This document shows, in pieces, positions 30,596-39,564 of a stretch of DNA of 64,000 bases. Numbering within the stretch: the first letter of the stretch is position 1; every line of letters begins with the position of its first letter. The notes beneath the pieces were generated by a model. The model ran no database searches and was not told where the DNA came from. It was given only the letters and a program-made list of their open reading frames with translations. This stretch comes from Saccharomycodes ludwigii. Taxonomy: Eukaryota > Ascomycota > Saccharomycetes > Saccharomycodales > Saccharomycodaceae. The position numbers and the translations under genes are program-made. Where the stretch lies: NCBI RefSeq assembly GCF_020623625.1, contig NC_060202.1, forward strand, positions 700,501 to 764,500, in the 5' to 3' direction.

Positions 30596-30894
30596 ATATA
30601 TGGTTGATATTTGAATCTATTCTATTTTATTTTTTCTTTTCCCTTTAATTTCATAAAAATGGAAAGGTAAAATATTACGGTTTTAACTGTGCGTTTGAGA
30701 ATAGTTATTAGATGTAACTAAAAATGTTGAGGAAGTCTGTGCAAAGGGGAAATCTACGAAAGGGAAGAAAAGAAAAAAAGGAAAAGGAAAAAAAAAAGTA
30801 AATGATTGCTATTTTTCCTTTTTGTTTTCTGTTTTTTTTTTTTTTTTTTTCTTTTTTATTGTTGTTGTTGTCGATGCTGGTGGTACTACAACTA

Positions 30895-30925
<31 letters not shown>

Positions 30926-31173
30926 TTTTTCTAGCATAGTAAGTTAATAGGCGTTGGTTACACATCGTTTATAGATTTTTCCCATGCCGTTTACATATCG
31001 TTTATATATATATATATTCCTTGTTGAAAAAAAAAAAAAAAAAAGTAGTACACTTTGAGTATGCAATTAAATGCATAAAAACATCAATATAACGGGGAAT
31101 AAAAAGTAAAAGAGACTTCTCCTTCTATACCTTTTTCTTGTCTGCTTTACGTATACGCACATGTCGATCGTTG
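30596..31173. other. Intergenic, ERG24 promoter and 3' flank of the 31.2-kb gene
   Basis: 578 bases with purine- and T-rich runs, a TA repeat (about 30893-30916) and repeated CGTTTA motifs near 30965-31004. An 85-codon frame on minus (30708-30965) is Lys/Tyr/Phe low complexity and is not supported. Confidence 0.6.
30965..31004. promoter_or_regulatory. AR1/SRE-like TCGTTTA pair upstream of ERG24
   Basis: TCGTTTA occurs at 30965-30971 and 30998-31004, with a third CGTTTA at about 30987. The sequence matches seven of eight positions of the anaerobic element TCGTTYAG bound by Upc2-type factors and is close to the ERG-gene element TCGTATA. Position upstream of a sterol gene makes sterol control plausible, but the distance (about 370-410 bp) and AT-rich context leave room for chance. 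Confidence 0.35.
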
Positions 31174-32193
31174 TTAGGCCTGTGTTTGAATGAAATATTC
31201 TATGATAGCCATATTGATAAATAAAATGATTTTTTTGGATGTCGTATATACCGGGTCGTTGAGTATATCTATAGCACATGTAGTGTTAATTTTTTTGCTA
31301 GTTTGTAGAAAGTTATAAAAAATTAATACTCCTTTATCAAAATCTGCTAAAATCCCATATCCAATTGCTATTTCTGGATAGATACAATGCACAAACGAAT
31401 CGGGAACAGCAAAAGCAGAAAGATTCTTGCAACAACCATTTTCATAAAGATTGATGTTAAAGCTTATATTACAGAAATCTCTTAAAAAAGCTTTAATTTT
31501 AAAACTTATAAATTCACAATAATCTGGTGGATTAAAGTTTTTGGGCCAATTACAAGTCAGCTTTCTCCAATCGTCTTTTTTTCTTAAGAGTATTTGGAAA
31601 ATCCTGTAAATGTAATCCTGAAGTAAAATTTTAAAAGCTTGTGTAACAGAATCAGTCAATGTGCCAGTGGAATAATTTTCTTGAAAGTTTTGTATGAGAT
31701 GGTTGAACTTTATTTCAAAAAGAGTCAATTCTGTTATTTCATTTTTGTTAGCGTCTTTCCTAGTATATTGTAATATTTTGGGATATATTGAATAATTTAA
31801 TTTGGAAATGTACGAATACTGCGTTTGTTCATTATCAAAACAAACAATCATATTCTTACTGGAGGGTTCTTTATTTGTGATATTAAGTAGGTTATAGTAA
31901 TTATAATGGTAATATGAGTAAGTGTAATGTGATTCCGAGTTAACCCTATTTTGAGGTATTCTAAATATATCGTAATAATCTTGTTTTAAATTGGAATATG
32001 ACTTTCCATAAGTTAAAAAATTTTCATTGTTGTTGTTTAATAGGAAAACCAACAACGCATAATTCTTGTTGTAGCCAAAATTTTTCGATACTAAATACTT
32101 GGACCATTTAGCTATAATTATACTATGGATTTTTGTTGGGTTTGAAAGTTCATCTGTAGTACTTACAGAAGTGTTCTGGTTCATTAAAGTCAA
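31174..32193 (-). CDS. Unrecognised protein; candidate NDJ1-like meiotic gene
   Basis: 339 residues, no domain or motif I can name. It is rich in Asn, Tyr, Ile and Phe, with a hydrophobic/aromatic helical middle (about 165-235) and several cysteines in the C-terminal third (around SFNINLYENGCCKNL). No signal peptide or clear membrane span. Two indirect points suggest yeast NDJ1 (YOL104C, 352 residues, a fast-evolving meiotic telomere protein): length, and position beside SEC20, given that S. cerevisiae places ITR2-NDJ1 and ITR1-SEC20 in paralogous positions. A URS1-like TAGCCGCTGA lies 174 bp upstream. That remains inference; I could not align the sequence from memory. Confidence 0.6.
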   Translation of the reverse strand: MTLMNQNTSVSTTDELSNPTKIHSIIIAKWSKYLVSKNFGYNKNYALLVFLLNNNNENFLTYGKSYSNLKQDYYDIFRIPQNRVNSESHYTYSYYHYNYYNLLNITNKEPSSKNMIVCFDNEQTQYSYISKLNYSIYPKILQYTRKDANKNEITELTLFEIKFNHLIQNFQENYSTGTLTDSVTQAFKILLQDYIYRIFQILLRKKDDWRKLTCNWPKNFNPPDYCEFISFKIKAFLRDFCNISFNINLYENGCCKNLSAFAVPDSFVHCIYPEIAIGYGILADFDKGVLIFYNFLQTSKKINTTCAIDILNDPVYTTSKKIILFINMAIIEYFIQTQA

Positions 32194-32749
32194 AGTTGAT
32201 GTTATAATGGGTGGTAAAATATCGTCAGATAAATTAAAGCGATCATTTAACTCTTTAATTATTAGTATTATTATTTTTTTTTTTTTTTCTATGCATTTAC
32301 CATTTGATATATTTATATTATTATTTGATTTTTATTTTATCAAAATAAAAATAAAAAAAAAAAAAAATAGCCGCTGAGATCGATATTTTATTTTTTGTAA
32401 TTTTTGTAATTTTTATAGTTTTTGTTTTTAGTTGTGTGTGCGGACATTCTCGGCATATTCTGGGCACATTCAGCGGACTAAGCAGCATTGTGCGCACATT
32501 AAACTAAAAATGTTTATTAGGGTGAAAATAAAGAGAAAAATTATTATTAAAAACTATTAGCACATTTTATTGATTGCCACATTAAACCAACTTTGCTGAA
32601 CCACCAGAAATCATAAGAATAAGTATATATATTAGAAAATAAAAATAAATACAAACAAAAATACAGAAAGGAGTATATATAACAGTCTAATTATTGACAG
32701 TAAAGACCAGAAACGAGTTCTTTTTTTTTCCATCTCCATCTTTTTATCA
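32194..32749. other. Intergenic, divergent promoter with GC-rich repeat island
   Basis: 556 bases between the 31.2-kb gene and SEC20. It holds the URS1-like element and, at about 32432-32510, a G/C-rich island of roughly 11-bp near-repeats (CGGACATTCT, CGGCATATTCT, GGGCACATTCA), then GCGCACATT. The rest is A/T-rich. Confidence 0.65.
32367..32376. promoter_or_regulatory. URS1-like element (Ume6 type)
   Basis: TAGCCGCTGA matches nine of ten positions of TAGCCGCCGA, the Ume6 site of meiotic genes. It is 174 bp upstream of the minus-strand gene that ends its reading frame start at 32193, and about 375 bp upstream of SEC20. Function is inferred. Confidence 0.4.
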
Positions 32750-33790
32750 ATGGATACTTTAGCGTACGAAAATAAGTTAGATAAATTAAAAGAATTACTA
32801 TATTCTATTGAGCATTTATGTTCAACTAATAACCAAGAACTGAGTGATAGATTTTCTGATATCTTTATAGAATATTATCGCATCTTAGAACAACTTATAT
32901 TTAGAGTAAATAATTTGAATTCAAAAACTTTCAAGATTCATGTCCCCAATGATTTATATTCCAATAATATAAAAATTGACATATTGGATAATATGTTGTT
33001 ACAACCAAGTATTAATAATAAATTGGCCAAAATTGTGGACTATTTTGATTTTATACATAATTTCCATTTAAAATACATCGATTTACAGTTGGCTAAAAGT
33101 GGAGAATATAGAAAGGGAAATGATACTGAAAAAATAATGATAAGTAAAAAAATTGAAATCAAACTTGAGGAGTATGAAAATCAATTAACTGAAACTGATG
33201 ATGAAAATAATAACGAGGAAACATCTGTGAATTTTAACACCACAAAAGATAAAATCAGTAAAATCAATAAACAAATTACACAATCATTAGTACGCAGTAA
33301 TCAAATATTAAAGGCATCGGTTTTACAAACTGAATTAAATCTGGAAGAATTGGGCTCCCAAACCACATTACTAACTGAATTAAGTGATAAATTTGAAATG
33401 GTCAACACTGTTTTGAATAAATCTTCAAAATTAATCAGGATCATTGAAAGAAGCGGATCCCAAGAGAAAAAAAGAATTTATTATAGTTTAGGATTTTTAG
33501 TATTATGTATTTCTTGGGTTGTTTGGAAAAGAATAATTAGAGGCCCTCTAAAGTTGGTATTATGGATTTGGTTTAGATTTTTCAAAACTATATTATATTC
33601 ATTTGGTGCTGTTAAGACCATTAAGAATAAACACTTTGATGGTAATAATACGTTAAAATATAATCACTCCGGTGCTGGTGAAATTACTACGTCTGTTATG
33701 AATACTATTATAACTTCAACAGTGGTAGAAAACATTACCAATAAAACAGATGTCAATGATATCATTAACTCTATTACATTAGATGAACTA

Positions 33791-33793
<3 letters not shown>
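32750..33793 (+). CDS. SEC20: ER SNARE Sec20 (Golgi-to-ER retrograde fusion)
   Basis: 347 residues (383 in yeast). The cytosolic N-terminal part (about 1-165) is helical and forms the Dsl1/Tip20-binding region. A BNIP1/Sec20-type SNARE motif runs about 168-232 (ITQSLVRSNQILKASVLQTELN, LNKSSKLIRIIE), followed by the membrane anchor (about 244-262, YYSLGFLVLCISWVVWKRI). A lumenal tail of about 85 residues ends in LDEL, comparable to the HDEL end of yeast Sec20. It is a t-SNARE at the ER for COPI vesicles with Ufe1, Use1 and Sec22. In S. cerevisiae it follows ITR1 directly; here several genes separate them. Confidence 0.92.
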
Positions 33794-33826
<33 letters not shown>

Positions 33827-33938
33827 AGTGTATATGCGCTGTAATTTGTGGAAAGAAGTGGGAAATATATCACATATATTACGTTACGAACCAAGAAAAA
33901 AAAAAAATGCCATATTCTCAACAATATTGAAAAAAATA

Positions 33939-34010
33939 CTCCGATACGGGGAGTCGAACCCCGATCTCCACGGTGAAAGCGTGATGTGATAGCCGCTACA
34001 CTATATCGGA
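33939..34010 (-). tRNA. tRNA-Glu(UUC)
   Basis: 72-nt gene on minus beginning TCCGATATAGTGTAGCGGCT and ending CCCCGTATCGGA plus discriminator G. The acceptor stem (TCCGATA/TATCGGA), D arm, anticodon loop CTTTCAC with TTC, and T arm GGGGTTCGACTCCCC are all intact, and there is no intron. It differs from yeast tE(UUC) at only a couple of positions. A T7 terminator follows on minus (about 33931-33937). Confidence 0.97.
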
Positions 34011-34169
34011 TTTTTGATGATTTACATCTAAAACTTTTTTTCACTTTACAAAAATTGTATAAGACTAATTCATTTGTTTAATTTTTTTCATTTTGGTTGT
34101 CTTTTTCTTTTTGTTCTTTTTTTAATAGAAAAGTTTAAAAAATTTTTTTTTTTTTTTTTTTTTTTTCAC

Positions 34170-34217
34170 TTTTCTTGTAAGTTCGCTTTCTTGTAAGTTC
34201 CCTTTCTTGTAAGTTCC
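34170..34217. repeat. Three tandem copies of a 16-bp unit upstream of WRS1
   Basis: CTTTCTTGTAAGTTCC-type units occupy 34170-34185, 34186-34201 and 34202-34217; the last two are identical. They end 76 bp before the WRS1 start, so they may be promoter or leader elements. Confidence 0.9.
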
Positions 34218-34293
34218 CATCATAGATCGTTATGTGCACAGATTACTTAAAAAAATATAATCAGAAAAGAGAAAGGATAATTAATAGAAACTA

Positions 34294-35583
34294 ATGACAT
34301 CAACAGAACAGGAAATTACTGATAAATTACAAGAAACCACAATCAAACCACAAATCAAGGAACAAGTTATCACACCTTGGGATGTTGAAGGTGCCGTTGA
34401 CGAAAATGGTGTTTCTCAAGGAATTGATTATGATAAATTGATCAAACAATTTGGCACTAAACCAATCACCGAAGAAACTCTAACTCGTTTTAGAAACGTT
34501 ACAGGTAGAGAACCACACCACTTTATGAAAAAAGGTATGTTTTTCAGTGAACGTGATTTTAACAAAATTTTGGATTTATATGAGCAAGGTAAATCATTCT
34601 TTTTATATACTGGTAGAGGTCCATCTAGTGATTCTATGCATTTGGGTCATATGGTTCCATTTTTATTTACTAAATGGTTGCAGGATGTTTTCGATGTTCC
34701 ATTGGTTATCGAAATGACTGACGATGAAAAATTTTTATTCAAACACAAATTGACCATTGAAGATGTCAAGCAGTATGCTCGTGAAAACGCTAAAGATATT
34801 ATTTCTGTTGGTTTTAAACCAGAAAACACCTTTCTTTTCAGTGATTTGAATTATGTTGGTGGTGGATTTTACGAAACAATTGTGCGTGTCTCTAGGCAAA
34901 TTACCGGCTCAACAGCTAAAGCAGTTTTTGGTTTCACTGATTCGGATTGTATTGGTAAATTTCATTTTGCTTCCATTCAAATTGCTAGTGCTTTTCCAAG
35001 CTCGTTTCCAGATGTCTTGGGCTTGCCAAACAAAACACCATGTTTAATTCCCTGTGCTATTGACCAAGACCCATACTTTAGGGTCTGTAGAGATGTTGCC
35101 GATAAATTGAAATATAGTAAGCCAGCTTTGATCCATTCTAGATTTTTTCCAGCTTTACAAGGGTCTACAACTAAAATGAGTGCATCTGATGACACTACAG
35201 CCATCTTCATGACAGACACCCCAAAGCAGATTCAAAAAAAAATCAATAAATATGCTTTTAGTGGTGGTCAAGTTTCTGTGGAAGATCACAGAAGACTAGG
35301 TGGTAATCCGGATATCGATGTTGCCTACCAATACTTGAATTTCTTCAAAGATGACGATGAATTTTTGAAAGATTGTTACAATAAATATAAATCCGGCGAG
35401 TTGTTAAGTGGTGAGATGAAGAAATACTGTATTGAAGTCTTACAAGAATTTGTTGCTGCATTTCAAGAACGCAGAAAACTGGTTGATGATAAAGTTTTGG
35501 ATTCCTTTATGAAACCACACAAGTTAGTTTGGGGAACTAAAGAGAGATTAGTCCCACCCAAAACAAAGCAAACCAAAAAATGA
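34294..35583 (+). CDS. WRS1: Cytosolic tryptophanyl-tRNA synthetase
   Basis: 429 residues (432 in yeast). Class I synthetase of the eukaryotic WRS type. HIGH-equivalent MHLGHM is at about 115-120, KMSKS-equivalent KMSAS at about 295, with TGRGPSSDSMHLGH, EMTDDEKFLFK and FIPCAIDQDPYFR-like LIPCAIDQDPYFR blocks between. The N-terminal extension with TPWDVEGAVDENGVSQGIDYDKLI is standard for fungal Wrs1. It charges tRNA-Trp in the cytosol. S. cerevisiae WRS1 is YOL097C, neighbour of COQ3 and SDD3, consistent with the collapsed synteny of this window. Codon bias is high. Confidence 0.97.
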   Translation: MTSTEQEITDKLQETTIKPQIKEQVITPWDVEGAVDENGVSQGIDYDKLIKQFGTKPITEETLTRFRNVTGREPHHFMKKGMFFSERDFNKILDLYEQGKSFFLYTGRGPSSDSMHLGHMVPFLFTKWLQDVFDVPLVIEMTDDEKFLFKHKLTIEDVKQYARENAKDIISVGFKPENTFLFSDLNYVGGGFYETIVRVSRQITGSTAKAVFGFTDSDCIGKFHFASIQIASAFPSSFPDVLGLPNKTPCLIPCAIDQDPYFRVCRDVADKLKYSKPALIHSRFFPALQGSTTKMSASDDTTAIFMTDTPKQIQKKINKYAFSGGQVSVEDHRRLGGNPDIDVAYQYLNFFKDDDEFLKDCYNKYKSGELLSGEMKKYCIEVLQEFVAAFQERRKLVDDKVLDSFMKPHKLVWGTKERLVPPKTKQTKK

Positions 35584-35610
35584 TGTGCAATATTTGTTAC
35601 CTTGATAAAT

Positions 35611-35648
<38 letters not shown>

Positions 35649-35791
35649 TTTTTTTTAAGGTATTAGAGGGGGGTGGGGGGAAGAAAGGAGAAACAAGTGT
35701 ATTTGATGTATTTTATATATTTACAAATAAATAGATATTATGTAATTTTTTTTTTTTTTTTTTTTTTTCGTATCTCATTGCGAATAATACT

Positions 35792-36433
35792 TTATTGTTT
35801 TTCGATATATTCTACCAATTGTTGGACATTAATTAACTTGATATTGTATTTCTTGCCAAATTCTATACAATCATCTAATCTCATCATTAATCCGTCATCT
35901 TCCTTAACCAATTCACCAATAACACCAACTGGCGGTAAACCAGCCAGTTTACACAAGTCAACAGCAGCTTCTGTATGACCTCTTCTTACCAAAACGCCTC
36001 CATCAACAGCTCTTAATGGAACAATATGACCAGGTTTAATAAAATCGGATGGTTTGGTGGTACCAATTAAATCGGCTAACTTTCTACAAGTTAAGCTTCT
36101 ATCAGCACTGGAAATTCCGGTAGTGGTACCATAAGCATAATCACAAGTCATGGTGTAAGCTGTACTTTTTTTATCCTTGACACCTTGGCATTGCAAAGTA
36201 GACATCAATGGTAAATCTAGTTCATTAGCACGTTTGTTTGTGGTTGGTGCGCATACATAACCACTGGAATAACGAACCAAGAATGCCATCTGTTGTGATG
36301 TTATGTTAGCAGCTGGAATAATTAAGTCACCTTCATTTTCTCGTGTTTCATCATCCATTACAATTAAAAAATTATTTTGCTGGAATTCTTTAATGGCTTC
36401 CTCTATTGATATGAAAGTTGATGTGTTACTCAT
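35792..36433 (-). CDS. RIB3: 3,4-dihydroxy-2-butanone-4-phosphate synthase
   Basis: 213 residues (208 in yeast). The acidic metal-binding motif DDETRENEGDLI is at about 27-38, and the HTEA motif at 153-156, with GYVCAPTT and GIVPLRAVDGGVLVRRGHTEA-like VPLRAVDGGVLVRRGHTEA. It converts ribulose-5-phosphate to DHBP and formate in riboflavin synthesis, cytosolic and partly mitochondrial in yeast. The first ATG gives the conserved length. RIB3(-), PAC11(-), SLD5(+), PKH(-) repeats YDR487C-YDR490C with the same strands. Confidence 0.97.
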   Translation of the reverse strand: MSNTSTFISIEEAIKEFQQNNFLIVMDDETRENEGDLIIPAANITSQQMAFLVRYSSGYVCAPTTNKRANELDLPLMSTLQCQGVKDKKSTAYTMTCDYAYGTTTGISSADRSLTCRKLADLIGTTKPSDFIKPGHIVPLRAVDGGVLVRRGHTEAAVDLCKLAGLPPVGVIGELVKEDDGLMMRLDDCIEFGKKYNIKLINVQQLVEYIEKQ

Positions 36434-36603
36434 TTTTTTTTTTTTGTCTTTACAAAAGGTTTTGCTTTTATTTGATTCGTGATAATCTTGTCTATGACTT
36501 TTTAAATTTTTTTTTAAAGTAAAGGTAGTTCTTGGTATTTAATGTAACTGTTAATTGAATTTCAAAAAGCAGTTTCCCATGACTTTAAATATCGAGGGAA
36601 ATC

Positions 36604-36638
<35 letters not shown>

Positions 36639-37329
36639 AAAAAAAAAAGAACGACTTTTCTGAATTTTTTCTTTCTAATAAAACTTCATAAAAAAAAAAA
36701 AAAAAATATTACTAATCTTTTTAAAACGCTTACTCATTAAAAAATATACTAATATTTTGACACTTTGATAATAAAAATAACAATTGAAATAATATTTGTA
36801 CTGCTGTTTGTCAGTAAAAATGAGGTATCCATTTTTCTTATTTGCATTTTTGATTCGAATAATTAAAAAAAAAAAAAAAAAAAACTCGAGTTTAAATTCC
36901 TCTTTTTTTCTGGTTGTTATAAACGGAGAAAAATGCAAGGAGATAACCTTTTCTATCCAATTGCTATTACAACTTCTATTAATACTATTGCCACTATAAA
37001 AAGAGATTAAACAGCTAAAATTGGCATAACCTACTCCAGCTTTGCAATATTGCGAGACTATCCTTTGTTAGCACAATATTCGGCACGAAAAGAGGGTAGA
37101 CTAACACACATACTACAGAAAACTTGTTTTATATTAGAAAAAAAAGGGAAAAAAGGTGAGAATAAATCATCCTCTTTTATATGATTTAGTTTTTCTTTTT
37201 CTTTTTCTTTCCCTTTTCTAAGATTTTCGATATTGCCAATTAAGTGAGTTTTCGTAATTATTTGCTAATATTTCATTTTGTTTGAAGTTTGCAACTAATA
37301 TAAATCACAAATAGAAACAGTTAATCTTA
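36434..37329. other. Intergenic between RIB3 and tRNA-Arg
   Basis: 896 bases with an A32 run (36605-36636) and several other A/T runs up to 36890. The part from about 36990 to 37130 has fewer homopolymers and a 7-bp inverted repeat (AATATTG and CAATATT, about 37048-37082). I could not identify an RNA gene there. Three small frames here derive from homopolymers. Confidence 0.55.
36605..36636. repeat. A32 homopolymer
   Basis: Thirty-two consecutive A about 170 bases upstream of RIB3, followed by T and a further A run. Confidence 0.9.
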
Positions 37330-37420
37330 TTCCTCGTGGCCCAATGGTCACGGCGTCTGGCTACGAATATTAGTCACTTCTGAAACCAGAAGATTCCAGG
37401 TTCGACTCCTGGCGGGGAAG
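37330..37420 (+). tRNA. tRNA-Arg(ACG) with an 18-nt intron
   Basis: 91-nt gene. Exons join to a 73-nt tRNA-Arg(ACG) nearly identical to yeast tR(ACG): acceptor TTCCTCG with CGGGGAA plus discriminator G, D arm GGCCCAATGGTCACGGC, anticodon stem TCTGG/CCAGA with loop CTACGAA, and T arm CCAGGTTCGACTCCTGG. Eighteen extra bases (37367-37384, boundaries uncertain by one or two bases because of repeated A) interrupt the anticodon loop one base 3' of the anticodon, the standard place for a nuclear tRNA intron. A T8 terminator lies about 20 bases downstream. Confidence 0.95.
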
Positions 37421-37623
37421 AAGATGTATTAATAGAAATAATTTTTTTTATATATATTTTTAATACAGTGCATATTTCTTGCTAACAGCAAAGCGACAAA
37501 CGACTCTTCGAAATATAAATTTCACTCTTTTTTTTTTTTTTTTTTCCTTAAAAACAAAAAATAAAGGTACTATTAATTAAATAAGAAAGAAAGAAAAAAA
37601 AAAAAAAAACAAACAAACAAACG

Positions 37624-39564
37624 TCAATATTTTAGTATTAGCTTATATTTTTGTAATGTGCAATATTTATCGCTGCAATTTTTACTTCCAATCAAACAAG
37701 TAACAATTAAATGATTATCTTCAACTTTCTGTTCATCTTCTTTAAAGTTTATCACGTTAAAACAGGTGAAACTGTCTCCATTAATAACCGTTAGTGGATA
37801 CGCCAAACTATCCTTTAAATGATAGAAACTTAGATCTTTATTAGTCATAACTACAAAAATATCTTTATTAATCCATGTACTTTGGATAACAGGATGTAAC
37901 AATTCTATTTTGTAAAGCAATTTGGCACTGCCACTCTCAGTGTTGCTTACTTCCCATGTTTTTATACACCCATCAATAGAGGAGGATAATAATATAAACG
38001 TGTTCGTATTACCATCGTCAAACGTATTTATTGCCAGATCACTAATATATCCATCATGTGCATTGGGTATTAAAATATTATCTTTGTTGATCGCAACTGT
38101 GTCTGTATTTGCTTGGTATAGCGGAATCCTGTAAATACCACCACATTCATCTCCAAATATAAGCACATTTTGATTTAAACATTGAAAACAAGTTATATTA
38201 ATTTCATTATATCTTTCTATAATATCGATCCAGTCGCTTAAAGCTTTGTCTTTATTAGCACTATCTTGATCGGTTATAATACTGTCGTTCATGCTATTTT
38301 GTACAACAAATATATTGTGCAATTTTAAATTTAATCTATTTAATTTGCAAATCTTACCATTGGAAGAACTGGTTAACAATAAATCTAACTGATCGTTATA
38401 ATATATACAATTTATGGGAGCATTGTGGTAGTTTTTCCACACTAGATTCCTCTCGATGCTAAGATTACTATCATCCTCAGTGCTATTTCTTAGTTCATAT
38501 AATATTACGGATCCGGTATACGTAGTTAATAAAATTGAAAGTATTGAGGGAGAATAACTATCTATTGTGCTCAAAAATTCGCCTCGTAATATTCTCTCGT
38601 TGGGAAATTGCAACATGTCAATTATCTTATTTTCAGATACTCTAAAAATAAATGTAAATGAAACAATAATATCTTTCTCCTTGAGATAATTCATGTTCCC
38701 ATTAATGTTCTCACTTGTTACTGAAAATATAGCCAACGCAAAATCATAAAATGAGGTTAGCCATGTACATCTTATTACGCACTTCCCTTCATTGTGACCC
38801 CTCGGAGCAAGTTCCTTTTGACTATACAAGTTAAACTCTTCATTATCAATTAAGAGGGGTAAGTCCATCATCTCATATGACAGTATATTTTTGCCAAACT
38901 TCTTGTTTATCTGCGTGTTTGAGATTGCAGTTTTCCCCTTGAAATATTGATAAGAAAAAGTTATTGGATCGTCTCTATCATCACCATACGCTTCAGTATA
39001 ATTATTGTTATTAAGTAATAATGAGGAGTCATTGTAACTATAAGTGAGCCTTATAATGTTGTTGTTGTTGTTGTTGTTTGCATCCGCCTTATCATTATGG
39101 ATGTTATTACTATTTTCCGTTTGCTTGTCCTGATCTGTTAATCCCAATTTTGTGTCTTTGGTAGTATCGATCTTCTTGATAATTGTTTTTTCGATATCTC
39201 TTGACTCGAAATCATACTTTTGTTTATTTTTAACATCAATTTCAATAGAATCTGTTTGGATTGACTTGTTATATAACAATATATCAGGTTCCTTGTTTAT
39301 TGGCTCAACGATATTAGTGTTAATATCTCCTTTTTCTGTTTGAACACCAGCACTTATTAATTCTATTTTTGAATTTTCTAATATTATACTTTTATCATTG
39401 GTATTCTTATTGTCCTTATCATTTTGATTGAAGTGGTTATCAGGAAGAGTTACTATATTTTCAGATTCATACAGTAAAGTTCTTGTTTTATCACGAAGTT
39501 CTTTTAATTTTTTCCTTTTCAGTTCTATCTCTTCTATCCTTGTGATGTTATTGGTATTAGTCAT
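37624..39564 (-). CDS. PAC11: Dynein intermediate chain Pac11
   Basis: 646 residues (533 in yeast). An N-terminal coiled coil (about 8-34, EEIELKRKKLKELRDKTR) is the expected dynactin/NudE-binding helix. The disordered stretch contains three QT motifs (GVQTE at 73-77, SIQTD at 101-105, KQTEN near 147-151) of the sort bound by the light chain Dyn2. The C-terminal half (about 210-646) is a WD-repeat propeller that contacts the dynein heavy chain, with segments such as APINCIYYNDQLDLLLTSSSNGKIC and LLSSSIDGCIKTWEV. It serves nuclear migration and spindle positioning. Identity is supported by position between RIB3 and SLD5. Confidence 0.88.
   Translation of the reverse strand: MTNTNNITRIEEIELKRKKLKELRDKTRTLLYESENIVTLPDNHFNQNDKDNKNTNDKSIILENSKIELISAGVQTEKGDINTNIVEPINKEPDILLYNKSIQTDSIEIDVKNKQKYDFESRDIEKTIIKKIDTTKDTKLGLTDQDKQTENSNNIHNDKADANNNNNNNIIRLTYSYNDSSLLLNNNNYTEAYGDDRDDPITFSYQYFKGKTAISNTQINKKFGKNILSYEMMDLPLLIDNEEFNLYSQKELAPRGHNEGKCVIRCTWLTSFYDFALAIFSVTSENINGNMNYLKEKDIIVSFTFIFRVSENKIIDMLQFPNERILRGEFLSTIDSYSPSILSILLTTYTGSVILYELRNSTEDDSNLSIERNLVWKNYHNAPINCIYYNDQLDLLLTSSSNGKICKLNRLNLKLHNIFVVQNSMNDSIITDQDSANKDKALSDWIDIIERYNEINITCFQCLNQNVLIFGDECGGIYRIPLYQANTDTVAINKDNILIPNAHDGYISDLAINTFDDGNTNTFILLSSSIDGCIKTWEVSNTESGSAKLLYKIELLHPVIQSTWINKDIFVVMTNKDLSFYHLKDSLAYPLTVINGDSFTCFNVINFKEDEQKVEDNHLIVTCLIGSKNCSDKYCTLQKYKLILKY

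Noticed and set aside
30708-30965. 85-codon minus-strand frame upstream of ERG24
   Set aside because: Built from TA, T and A repeats; low complexity throughout.
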